From: Edaphobacter bradus
Lineage (GTDB): Bacteria; Acidobacteriota; Terriglobia; Terriglobales; Acidobacteriaceae
DNA: 64,000 bases
NCBI RefSeq assembly: GCF_025685645.1
Contig: NZ_JAGSYF010000004.1
Coordinates: 186,001-250,000 of the forward strand
Direction: 5' to 3'
Shown: piece after piece, positions 37,604 through 45,709 of the stretch
Position numbering within the stretch: position 1 is the stretch's first letter
Layout of the letters: each line of letters begins with the position of its first letter
Translations under genes and position numbers: made by a program
Notes under the pieces: model-generated
Databases searched by the model: none
What the model was told of the DNA's origin: nothing
Seen by the model: only the letters and a program-made list of their open reading frames with translations

Positions 37604-38035
37604 ATGTTTACTTTGTGGCTAATGGCTGACATGCAAACAATTCCCGGCAATATGGAGAGCGAAGCAGTCGAGGACCTCTCTATCGCGATTAACATCGGTA
37701 CGACGATTCGGGGTTACCGGCTGCAGAAGGGGATGTCGCAGGGCGACATCGAGAAGCGGACGGGACTGCTGCGGTGTTATCTGTCGCGCGTGGAGAATGG
37801 GCACACGGTGCCTTCGCTCGAGACGTTGCAGAAGATCGCGCGGGCGCTCGATCTGCAGTTGGCCGAGTTCTTCGCCGAAGAGGTCGTGGCGAAGGAGATG
37901 TCGTCTCTCCATCTGAACGAGGATGAGATTCGCTTCCTGACGCAGGTGCAGCGCTACTCCGCAAACTTGAGCGAGAGCGACCGCAGGTTGTTGCTGGCGA
38001 TGGTCAGGAAGTTTGCTCAGACGACGCTGAGTTGA
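37604..38035 (+). CDS. XRE-family transcriptional regulator
   Basis: About 143 residues from ATG 37604 (the frame opens with TTG 37586; ATG 37622 and 37631 are also possible, and none has a clear ribosome site). A HTH_3 domain spans about residues 32-88: TTIRGYRLQKGMSQGDIEKRTGLL and YLSRVENGHTVPSLETLQKIARALD. The C-terminal part has no known sensor domain, so it is probably a simple DNA-binding regulator. Targets unknown; it is followed by a hairpin terminator. Confidence 0.85.
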   Translation: MFTLWLMADMQTIPGNMESEAVEDLSIAINIGTTIRGYRLQKGMSQGDIEKRTGLLRCYLSRVENGHTVPSLETLQKIARALDLQLAEFFAEEVVAKEMSSLHLNEDEIRFLTQVQRYSANLSESDRRLLLAMVRKFAQTTLS

Positions 38036-38041
38036 TAAGGC

Positions 38042-38165
38042 AGTGAATAGGGAGTAGTAAAGACCACGCGAGATCACAAATCACAGGATCGACCAGCAAA
38101 AATGAAGGAAGGCCGAAATGGCCTTCCTTCATGCTTTCTACTCCCTATTCACTACTCCCTACTCC
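38042..38165. repeat. Inverted AGTGAATAGGGAGTAG repeats around a terminator
   Basis: AGTGAATAGGGAGTAGTAAAG (38042-38062) and its near-perfect reverse complement at 38134-38153 flank the hairpin at 38102-38132; the right arm continues as ACTACTCCCTACTCCCTCC. The unit resembles a low-complexity interspersed repeat and could fold as an outer stem. Confidence 0.6.
38102..38132. terminator. Bidirectional terminator
   Basis: A perfect 13-bp stem ATGAAGGAAGGCC / GGCCTTCCTTCAT with loop GAAAT, between the XRE gene and the convergent rhomboid gene; preceded by AAAAA and followed by GCTTTCT. Confidence 0.8.
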
Positions 38166-38170
38166 CTCCT

Positions 38171-38992
38171 TCACCGGAGATTGGCGATCCAGTAGCCGAA
38201 GAGAGCGAGAAGGAAGGCGGCGCCGGCGAAGGTCAGCTTCTGGCGCTCGAGGTAACGGGTGCGTCCGCTTGTCATGCGCGGCACAAGAGGAACCCCGAGG
38301 GCGAGGCCACAAAGGAAGCCTCCGACGTGGGCGCTGTTGTCAATGCGGATGACGGGAAGAAGAATCGTTCCGAGGCCAATGACAAGGTTGAGCAGTGCGA
38401 ACTGAATGACGGAGCGGCGTAGACGCTTGAGCTCAAAGGCTGGGATCGGCAGTTTATGGTTTGACAGCAAAACGATGAGGATGCCAGCGATTCCGAAGAC
38501 GGCGCCTGACGCTCCTGCGCCGACCGAGATATCGTCGCGCGTGAGGACGTTGTAGCAGAGACTGAGCAAGTTGCCGGCGATCCCGGTGAGCATGTAGACG
38601 GCGACCATGCCGAGGGGACCGAGAAGAGGCTCACCAAGAAGGCCGAGATTCCACAGACACCACATGTTGGTGGCGATGTGAATCAGTCCGACGTGGACGA
38701 AGGTGGCGGTCAGCAGACGGTACCACTGTCCGTGCAGAACGAGCCAGGCATTTGTTGCGCCGAAGTGTTTGAGCTGATCCGTCGTTGGATCGCTGGGCGA
38801 GACGCCGTGCATCACCATCCAGAGAAAGACGGCACAGTTGATGCCGACGAGCAGATAGGTTCCTGGAGCCGAGAGCGTACTGCGTCCGCGAGGGCGGGGC
38901 TGTGTCTGCTGGGCATAGTCGGAGTTAGGGCTGGTGCCGGCGTAGGGGTCAGGCGGAATGATCTCGCCTTCAGGTTGCGGGGAAACTGACAT
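38171..38992 (-). CDS. Rhomboid family intramembrane serine protease
   Basis: 273 residues. A soluble Pro-rich N-terminus of about 40 residues is followed by six or seven transmembrane helices. The catalytic dyad is S162 in GASGAVFG and H222 in NSAHVGGFLCG; the loop HIATNMWCLW carries the usual oxyanion/gating His-Asn. Cuts membrane proteins within the bilayer; substrate unknown. Transcribed alone. Confidence 0.92.
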   Translation of the reverse strand: MSVSPQPEGEIIPPDPYAGTSPNSDYAQQTQPRPRGRSTLSAPGTYLLVGINCAVFLWMVMHGVSPSDPTTDQLKHFGATNAWLVLHGQWYRLLTATFVHVGLIHIATNMWCLWNLGLLGEPLLGPLGMVAVYMLTGIAGNLLSLCYNVLTRDDISVGAGASGAVFGIAGILIVLLSNHKLPIPAFELKRLRRSVIQFALLNLVIGLGTILLPVIRIDNSAHVGGFLCGLALGVPLVPRMTSGRTRYLERQKLTFAGAAFLLALFGYWIANLR

Positions 38993-39085
38993 GGGTGTGT
39001 CTACTACGCTATCGCAAAAACGGGACTACAGCCTAGCGGAGGGTCAAAACGCTGATGGACCTCGATCATGAGGAGGTCCCGCTGG

Positions 39086-39583
39086 CTAAGCTGCTTTTGT
39101 GAATCGCTCGCGAAGGTCTTCCGGCAGACGCTGTTGGACGAAATCTCCCAAGAAGCCGGGAAGCGGTGTGGCGATTGCCACAAAGACCCAGAGGAGCGCG
39201 GAGAGGACGAGGCCGGTAATAGCGACGGCCTCTAGCGAGACGGCAACCGCGTGGGCCTGGTTGAGGTGAACCTGTACTCGCGCAATGTGAGTGGCGATCT
39301 CGACGCGACGGATGACGACGACAGCAAGCATGAAGGCAACGATGGAGAGTGTGCTTACGCTGATGAGTAGAAGGTCGATGGTGCGGGCGACACGCTGGCG
39401 GTGGCGGCAGTGGCCGCAGTCGGAGAGATGCTGCTCGTAGTCGGTGCGCATGGCCGGTGAAAGGCCTGAAATGTCATAGCGCCAGCCGGAAAGAATGCCG
39501 CCAACCACCTGGTCAATGCAGGAGGTTGAGCGCATGCGGCGATTGGCGAACCGTGATTTATTCATTGTTTTGTACGACTTCAT
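39086..39583 (-). CDS. Membrane protein with zinc-finger-like HxxxCxxC N-terminus
   Basis: 165 residues (159 if ATG 39565 is used). The N-terminal HLSDCGHCRHR is a HxxxCxxC pattern as in zf-HC2 anti-sigma proteins, followed by two transmembrane helices (LLLISVSTLSIVAFMLAVVV; AVAITGLVLSALLWVFVAIA). No sigma factor gene is adjacent, so it is either an orphan anti-sigma-like protein or an unrelated small-metal-site membrane protein. Function unknown. Confidence 0.6.
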   Translation of the reverse strand: MKSYKTMNKSRFANRRMRSTSCIDQVVGGILSGWRYDISGLSPAMRTDYEQHLSDCGHCRHRQRVARTIDLLLISVSTLSIVAFMLAVVVIRRVEIATHIARVQVHLNQAHAVAVSLEAVAITGLVLSALLWVFVAIATPLPGFLGDFVQQRLPEDLRERFTKAA

Positions 39584-39675
39584 TTTACCTTGGTTTGATA
39601 GCGCCGGGGAGAGAAAAAGATTCGCTCTGCAGCATCAGGGGTGGTTACCTGGTAGCGGGTCCCGAAGGCTCCAAT

Positions 39676-40659
39676 TTAGAGACAGATCGGCTCCAGCGGA
39701 GCGGACTGGCCAGCCAGCAGAACGCGATTTCCGAGTAGTGTGGGGTGGTTAACCAGAGCTTGTTCAGCGGATAGGCGGGCCAGCTCCGGGGCGTTGTTCG
39801 ACTCCGAGAGATGTCCGAGGACGATGAAGCTGGCGGTGCCGTCGTAGTCGTTCTGGAGGAATTCGGCCGTGGCGAGATTCGAGAGGTGGCCGACGCGGGA
39901 GAGGACGCGCTGCTTCACCGACCACGGATAGGGGCCGTCCTTGAGCATCTCGAGGTCGTGGTTGGATTCGAGCAGAAGCACATCGATGCGGCGTAGCGCA
40001 GCCTTGACGTTCGGAGGCATGTAGCCGAGGTCTGTCGCGATCGCCATGCGTGAACCTTCGGCAGAGAAGACGAAGCCGCAGGGATCGGTGGCGTCGTGTG
40101 GGATGGTGAAGGGGGTGATGTCGATGTCCCCGATAGAGAACTGCGCGCCGGCGTGGAAGTACTCGACGGCGGGAAGAAACGTGGGGTCGGCCTTTGTAGG
40201 CGCGGAGCTCTCAGGTTCGTCGGGGTCATCGAGTTGCGGCTCCGCAGTTCCGGAGGACTCGACGGCCGCGGACATGCTGTCACAGACCCCGGGAAGGGGA
40301 TCGCCTGTCGCGGCGTTTGCGCGGGCAGCCTTCTCGCGCTGGACGTGCTCGAGCCACTGCGCATAGGACATGGTCTTGCGCGGGGTGAGCATGCGGACCC
40401 ACGCGCGGTGCGTGGGCTCGGTGAAGTAGACCGGGATGCCCAGCTTGCGGGCGAGCACGCCGAGACCGGCGACGTGGTCCTGGTGCTCGTGGGTGATCAG
40501 GACGGCATTGAGGGTCGCGGGGTCTTCTCCGGAGAGCGCCATGCGCTTGAGGAGCTCGCGGCAGGAGAGGCCGGCATCGACAAGAACGCGGGTTCGCGAG
40601 GAAGAGATGACGGTGCTGTTGCCCTTGGAGCCGGAGGCGAGCACTGTCATGCGCATCAT
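39676..40659 (-). CDS. MBL-fold metallohydrolase, WalJ/YycJ-like
   Basis: 327 residues. Opens with MTVLASGSKGNSTVI, the hallmark of the YycJ/WalJ branch (ASGSxGN); metal motif H57-E-H-Q-D61-H62. WalJ is a 5' exonuclease linked to the cell-wall regulator WalR. This copy has an insertion of about 60 residues (about 105-165, Pro/Asp-rich, SSAPTKADPTFLP) between the HxHxDH motif and the second half. A short ORF overlaps its ATG upstream. Confidence 0.85.
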   Translation of the reverse strand: MMRMTVLASGSKGNSTVISSSRTRVLVDAGLSCRELLKRMALSGEDPATLNAVLITHEHQDHVAGLGVLARKLGIPVYFTEPTHRAWVRMLTPRKTMSYAQWLEHVQREKAARANAATGDPLPGVCDSMSAAVESSGTAEPQLDDPDEPESSAPTKADPTFLPAVEYFHAGAQFSIGDIDITPFTIPHDATDPCGFVFSAEGSRMAIATDLGYMPPNVKAALRRIDVLLLESNHDLEMLKDGPYPWSVKQRVLSRVGHLSNLATAEFLQNDYDGTASFIVLGHLSESNNAPELARLSAEQALVNHPTLLGNRVLLAGQSAPLEPICL

Positions 40660-40859
40660 TCTTCTACGATACCCCCTTCTGCTGTGGAGATATCAGGACG
40701 GTACATAAGCCGGTACCCAATACCGGAGAGACCGAAGGGGAATTTCTTTTCCCTCGGTGTGGCGAATTCTTCTCCCTCAAATGTGCTTTCGATTGCATGT
40801 TCAGCAGTCTCTTGGGGAACGGACGCGTGTGAGCGCAAGCCATTTATTTGCAATGACAT
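40656..40859 (-). CDS. Possible small upstream ORF coupled to the MBL gene
   Basis: 67 codons ending in TGA that overlaps the ATG of the MBL gene as ATGA, the geometry of translational coupling. No family and no clear ribosome site were seen, and it could be a chance frame. Listed because of the overlap only. Confidence 0.22.
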   Translation of the reverse strand: MSLQINGLRSHASVPQETAEHAIESTFEGEEFATPREKKFPFGLSGIGYRLMYRPDISTAEGGIVEE

Positions 40860-40995
40860 AAATGAATAATCTCCGGAGATGATCGAAAAGGCACTTGAAG
40901 TGCATGGAAGTATGCCAAACGCAATAAAGGAGATAGAGGCCCCTCGGGGTGAGGCGTGCTCTTAACTCTTCACAACGGGAAAGGGATTCATTTTG
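40660..40995. other. Gene-poor divergent region between the MBL and PEP-CTERM genes
   Basis: 336 bases holding only the doubtful small ORF. The right part contains AAAGGAGATAGAGG and a small CCCC/GGGG stem near 40938; promoters for both divergent genes must lie here, but no convincing -35/-10 pair was found by eye. Confidence 0.3.
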
Positions 40996-41682
40996 ATGAA
41001 AAAGTCAATTCTTGCAGGCTCTCTGGCTTTGGTGTTCGGCGTCGCATCCGCTTGCGCTCATGCAGATACGATCTTCGAACTGACTCACAGTACATGCTCC
41101 TCTGGATGCAATGTTCTTCCGGCTGGAACGGTCGATCTTAGCCAGGTCACAACTAACGAGGTCGAGGTCACGGTGACGTTGACGAGCGACTACAGCTTCC
41201 GCCAGGCTCCGGACAGCAACCACTGGGCTCTCGTCTTCGACCTGAGCGGCGTGTCGGGTTCCGTAACCGCGTCGAACATCACCAGCGGCCCAACGTCGCA
41301 GACATTTGCCCTGCAGAGCCCTGGCTCTTACACCGATGCGGGGCTGGGCAGCTTCACGTACGCCTTCAAGTGCACGACCTGTGCCAAGGGAGCGACCGGG
41401 ACGCCGACGCAGACGCTTAGCTTCCTTTTGACTGGAACTGGTCTGACCGAAGCCAGCTTTGTCTCGAACGGTTCGTACTCCTTCGGGGTTGACGTTGTCG
41501 GTCTCGATCAGGCTGCTGGATCAGGAACGGGCAACATCGGAGCGCCTGGACCGGGAACTCCGGGAGATCCGGGACCGACTCCTGTTCCTGAACCGTCGAC
41601 CCTGCTGTTCCTTGGAACCGGCCTGACAACGCTTGGCGGACTCGTCCGCGTGCGGATGGCACCGGCTCGCAGCCGTCAGTAA
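40996..41682 (+). CDS. PEP-CTERM sorting-signal protein
   Basis: 228 residues. N-terminal signal peptide (MKKSILAGSLALVFGVASA) and a C-terminal PEP-CTERM tail: VPEPST, a hydrophobic helix LLFLGTGLTTLGGLV, then RVRMAPARSRQ. The middle is Thr/Ser-rich beta sequence with CSSGC and CTTCAKG cysteine pairs, and a Pro/Gly linker. Proteins with this signal are processed by exosortase and displayed on the envelope or in exopolysaccharide; no exosortase gene is in the window. ATG 40996 with GGGAAAGGGA upstream is preferred over TTG 40993. Confidence 0.85.
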   Translation: MKKSILAGSLALVFGVASACAHADTIFELTHSTCSSGCNVLPAGTVDLSQVTTNEVEVTVTLTSDYSFRQAPDSNHWALVFDLSGVSGSVTASNITSGPTSQTFALQSPGSYTDAGLGSFTYAFKCTTCAKGATGTPTQTLSFLLTGTGLTEASFVSNGSYSFGVDVVGLDQAAGSGTGNIGAPGPGTPGDPGPTPVPEPSTLLFLGTGLTTLGGLVRVRMAPARSRQ

Positions 41683-41703
41683 GATCAACCGACTTCAATC
41701 ACA

Positions 41704-41746
41704 AAAGCCCCGGACGCTTCTCCTTCTGGAGATTGCCCGGGGCTTT
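41704..41746 (+). terminator. Terminator of the PEP-CTERM gene
   Basis: Stem AAAGCCCCGG (41704-41713) with CCGGGGCTTT (41737-41746), long loop, followed by GTCTGTGTGG; the A/T flanks make it usable from both sides, where the convergent 83-residue gene ends. Confidence 0.75.
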
Positions 41747-41764
41747 GTCTGTGTGGTCGATTCC

Positions 41765-42016
41765 TCAGGCGCGCGTCGCTGATGGAGGCGGCTGCACTGT
41801 GATGATGTCGGAGAGCAGGATGGAGTGCCCGGCGTTCTCCTTCTTCACGTAGGATCCGTCGGGCGCAGGCTCGACCTCGAGAAAGAAGAGGTCGGGTGTC
41901 TCGCCTTCGTCGAAGACGAAGAGGATCTGCGCGAGCAGGCGCTCGCCCCGAACGGTTTCGAGGACGACCACGTGATCGATCTGCGTCTTGAGAAACGCGC
42001 GCTCGGCGTCGGTCAT
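41765..42016 (-). CDS. Conserved-looking small cytoplasmic protein
   Basis: 83 residues, no family recognised. Opens with MTDAERAFLKTQIDHVVVLETVRGE and has alternating charged strands (LLAQILFVFDEGETPDLFFLEVEP), so probably a folded beta-rich protein. Its ATG overlaps the stop of the MaoC gene (ATGA), so both are translated as an operon. Confidence 0.7.
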   Translation of the reverse strand: MTDAERAFLKTQIDHVVVLETVRGERLLAQILFVFDEGETPDLFFLEVEPAPDGSYVKKENAGHSILLSDIITVQPPPSATRA

Positions 42017-42474
42017 GACTGGACGGGATGGCGCAGGGGTGCGAGGAAGTTGACGGTGGATCGCAGCACAACCTCGTCGTTCTGGTTGAAGGCCAGCGTA
42101 CGGGTGCGGACGACGCCGTAGTCTTTGCGCGAGTTGGACTGGCGGACGCCGACGACCTCGATCTCGGTACGGATGGTGTCGCCTGGGCGCACGGGCGTGG
42201 TCCAGCGCATCTCCTCGACGCCGGCGCCGATCATGCCTCCGGCGACGGTGATGGATTGCACGCGCAGGCGCATGACGATGGCGGCAGTGAGCCAGCCGGA
42301 GGCGGCGAGTCCCTTGAAGAAGGAGCCTTCGCCGGCGGCCTCGTCGAGGTGGAAGGGTTGCGGGTCGTACTTCTGGCCGAACTCCTTGATCTCGTCGGCG
42401 GTGACCTTGGCGGCGCCGAGGGAGTTCATCTTCTGGCCTACGTAGAAGTCTTCAAAGTAAAGCTCGTTCGACAT
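42013..42474 (-). CDS. MaoC-like dehydratase (hotdog fold)
   Basis: 153 residues. R-specific enoyl-CoA hydratase type with the hydratase motif region FGQKYDPQPFHLDEAAG (the Asp/His catalytic pair of MaoC proteins), then GLAASGWLTAAIVMRL and RWTTPVRPGDTIRTEIEV. Probably acts on acyl-CoA in fatty-acid or polyester metabolism. Transcribed with the following 83-residue gene. Its start lies 86 bases from the GGTACC end of element D, farther than in the other copies. Confidence 0.87.
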   Translation of the reverse strand: MSNELYFEDFYVGQKMNSLGAAKVTADEIKEFGQKYDPQPFHLDEAAGEGSFFKGLAASGWLTAAIVMRLRVQSITVAGGMIGAGVEEMRWTTPVRPGDTIRTEIEVVGVRQSNSRKDYGVVRTRTLAFNQNDEVVLRSTVNFLAPLRHPVQS

Positions 42475-42560
42475 TGGTCCTGCTTTCGTTGATGAGTTTG
42501 ATGGATAAGTTTATGAGGTAGATGCTGGAGCAGCGCAAGTGTCTCGCCGGTTTTCAGAAG

Positions 42561-42828
42561 GGTACCCCCCCTCCCCCTCACTTTGCGCTAAATTCACTGG
42601 TTTCATCAAGATGCATTTTCCCCACACGGTAAAATATTCGAAACAAATGGGATAACAGTCAAAATATAGAAAGCAAATGACTTAGGAGCTGAAAAAAAGA
42701 AAACCCGGACAAGTGCCCGGGGGTTTTCTTCTTTCTGATCTAGTTCTATTTTAGCAAATTCGGACAACTGGTATGCCATCGCTATCCGGTTTGTTTTCAG
42801 TTTGTTGGGTGGTTTTTGGGCTTGACAG
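42561..42828 (-). repeat. Intergenic repeat element, copy D
   Basis: Minus-strand order: CTGTCAAG (42821-42828), CCCAAAAACCACCC, GATGGCATACCAGTT, GCTAAAATAGAAC, hairpin with AAAACCC/GGGTTTT arms (42699-42728), two repeat units (ending CTATATTTTGAC and GAATATTTTACC), a degenerate third, GCGCAAAGTGAGGGGG, then GGTACC. It lies between the TonB-like gene and the MaoC gene, both minus strand, and fills most of the gap 42475-42970. On the plus strand the stem is followed by TTCTTCTTTC, so termination in both directions is possible. Confidence 0.75.
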
Positions 42829-42970
42829 GGGATTTTGCTGGGGGATTTGATGGAAAAACTTCTAAGTAACTGTTTTAAAAGGGGTATAGGCGTGGTGGCT
42901 GTGGATTAGTTAAATGAGTTTCCTGACATGCAGATTTGCATGGAAAAACGATGAGCTGATTCTGTAAGTA

Positions 42971-43867
42971 TCAGTTATACAATGATTTGCTGTTTGCGTA
43001 ACGGTCGGTGAAGGCTCTGACGGAGGTAATGCTCGGAAGGATGCACCGGACTGATTGATTTTGCCATTGGGCTGGCTGAAATCTCGTATTTTGAATGGAT
43101 TCTACAAAGCGGGCAGTCGTATCCATGTTCTGCGTTGGGCTGAGAATCCAGATGTCTCTGACTCTCCCGGAGACGTCGATCAGCGCGGCCAAGGCTCCCC
43201 GATGAAAATCGGTCAGTTTGGCAAAGCCGTTGGGTGGAATAGGGTCACTTGGTTTTTCTATGGGGTTGCCGTCGTGATCAAGAGCGGTCGGGCGATGCAG
43301 ATTAGGGTCGTCACCTGCTACGCGTTTCCAACCATTTGTGGTTTCGACGAGCAGGCCGGTTTGTGTGTGGAGTGTTTCGGCTCCGAGGGGAACAAGACCT
43401 CTCCAAACGGGAGGAACTGCTTTAGCGGCGGCCGCAGCGTCGGGGAAGAAAAGAGGATCCTCGACGTTTTGCGCGGTTTCTGCCGTGGGCGCCTGTTGGA
43501 ATGTGATTTTGACGATTGTCTCCTGAGGATATGCGGACAGGACGATCTTCTGTGTCTCGCTGTCTAAGACCGCGATGAAGCATTTGCCGTGCATGGTGAC
43601 TGCGGTATCGTCGCCTGTGATTTTGTGAGGGACGAAGGCGATGAGGGCGTGGACACTGACGGTCGTTGTCTCTTCGAGGTGATCGTCTTTCCAGATGAAC
43701 TTCTGCTCTTTATCGGCGGAGAAGTTTCTAAGGAAGAGTTGCTTGCCGAGAAGGTCTGTTTTGAGGGAAGAGGCGATGGTGTCGGCTGCGTGAAGGTTTG
43801 GCGTGAGCAGGAGTAGAAGGCCGAGAAGGAATCGTGATGTTGATCTGGCAGAAAGAAGTGACGACAT
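42971..43867 (-). CDS. Exported protein with TonB C-terminal-like domain
   Basis: 298 residues. Signal peptide (SRFLLGLLLLLTPNLHAAD), a beta-rich middle part of unknown family, and a C-terminal region (about 225-285, ALIDVSGRVRDIWILSPTQNMD...FQPAQWQNQSV) resembling TonB C-terminal repeats found in many Acidobacteria. There is no membrane-anchoring helix after the signal, so it is a periplasmic protein rather than a normal TonB. Composition is more AT-rich than nearby genes. Function unknown. Confidence 0.65.
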   Translation of the reverse strand: MSSLLSARSTSRFLLGLLLLLTPNLHAADTIASSLKTDLLGKQLFLRNFSADKEQKFIWKDDHLEETTTVSVHALIAFVPHKITGDDTAVTMHGKCFIAVLDSETQKIVLSAYPQETIVKITFQQAPTAETAQNVEDPLFFPDAAAAAKAVPPVWRGLVPLGAETLHTQTGLLVETTNGWKRVAGDDPNLHRPTALDHDGNPIEKPSDPIPPNGFAKLTDFHRGALAALIDVSGRVRDIWILSPTQNMDTTARFVESIQNTRFQPAQWQNQSVRCILPSITSVRAFTDRYANSKSLYN

Positions 43868-43944
43868 TGTTTATGGCTCCGAAGTGTACCTTAGAGCTCT
43901 GCTTCCTCGCGCATCTTTCAAACCCACATTTCAAAATCGAGATG

Positions 43945-44036
43945 TGGGGCACCCTATCCGTTTTGTGCTCGGCTTCGCTCGGAATGACAATCAAAAGATT
44001 TGGGCTGCGGAATGACAAACGAGAGATACAAGAGAT
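43945..44036. repeat. Interspersed repeat (GGCTTCGCTCGGAATGACAA family), fragment
   Basis: Shares CTCGGCTTCGCTCGGAATGACAA and a second CTGCGGAATGACAAAC with the copies at 8130 and 56500. Lies between two minus-strand genes and lacks the GAACGC...GCAAAGGG half. Confidence 0.5.
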
Positions 44037-44037
44037 A

Positions 44038-44892
<855 letters not shown>

Positions 44893-44921
44893 AGTTCCCT
44901 CGGACTGTAGTTTTGTGAAGA

Positions 44922-45668
44922 TTAACCCATGTACATGCCGCCGTTCACGTCGAGCGTGTGGCCGGTGATGTAGCTGGCCTCCTCGGAGGCGAGAAATGCG
45001 ACGGCGTTGGCGATGTCCTGGTCGGTTCCGGCGCGGCCTAGCGGGATGTGCTGGGTCATCGCGTTCTTCTGCTCGTCGGTGAGGACGACGGTCATGGCGG
45101 TTTCGATGTATCCGGGGGCGACCGCATTCACAGTTATCGTCCGGCTGGCTAGTTCGCGGGCGAGGGACTTGGTGAGGCCGATGAGTCCGGCCTTCGAGGC
45201 GGCGTAGTTGGCCTGGCCGGCCTGGCCGGTCTCGCCGACGACGGAGGTGATGTTGATGATGCGTCCCCAGCGGTTCTTGACCATCGAGGACATGACGGCC
45301 TGGGTGAGGAGGAAGGCTCCGGTGAGGTTGGTGGTGAGGACATCGTCCCAGTCGGCCTTCTTCATGCGGAGCGCGAGGATGTCGCGGGTGATGCCGGCGT
45401 TGTTGACGAGGATCTCAGCCTTGCCGAAGTGGGCAATGACGGCCTTGGCTCCGGATTTGATGGACTCTTCGCTGGAGACGTCGAGGGCGAAGGGGTGGGC
45501 GGTTCCGCCTGCGGCGGCGATCTGGGCGGCGACCTCGTTCAGCTTGTCAACGTTCCTTGCGGCGAGAGCGACGTGGGCTCCGCGGCGGGCGAGTTCGAGT
45601 GCGCAGGCACGCCCGATGCCCTGCGAAGCTCCTGTAACCAATGCGATACGACCTGCGAGAGTGCTCAT
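44922..45668 (-). CDS. fabG: 3-oxoacyl-ACP reductase FabG-like SDR
   Basis: 248 residues, NADPH-dependent short-chain reductase of fatty-acid elongation. Cofactor loop TGASQGIG (12-19), NNAG at 89-92, catalytic S142, Y155 and K159 (YAASK), and the end DVNGGMYMG typical of FabG. ATG 45668 has GGAGG five bases upstream; the frame runs to 45689 but that start lacks a ribosome site. Followed by the hydroxyacyl-CoA dehydrogenase gene. Confidence 0.9.
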   Translation of the reverse strand: MSTLAGRIALVTGASQGIGRACALELARRGAHVALAARNVDKLNEVAAQIAAAGGTAHPFALDVSSEESIKSGAKAVIAHFGKAEILVNNAGITRDILALRMKKADWDDVLTTNLTGAFLLTQAVMSSMVKNRWGRIINITSVVGETGQAGQANYAASKAGLIGLTKSLARELASRTITVNAVAPGYIETAMTVVLTDEQKNAMTQHIPLGRAGTDQDIANAVAFLASEEASYITGHTLDVNGGMYMG

Positions 45669-45709
45669 GAACCTCCAATGAAACAGCAACCAGAATTATA
45701 CGGAGCCAG

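Noticed and set aside
39086..39583. Second sigma/anti-sigma pair because of HxxxCxxC
   Set aside because: No sigma factor gene adjoins it, and the topology (two membrane helices right after the motif) differs from the usual anti-sigma layout.
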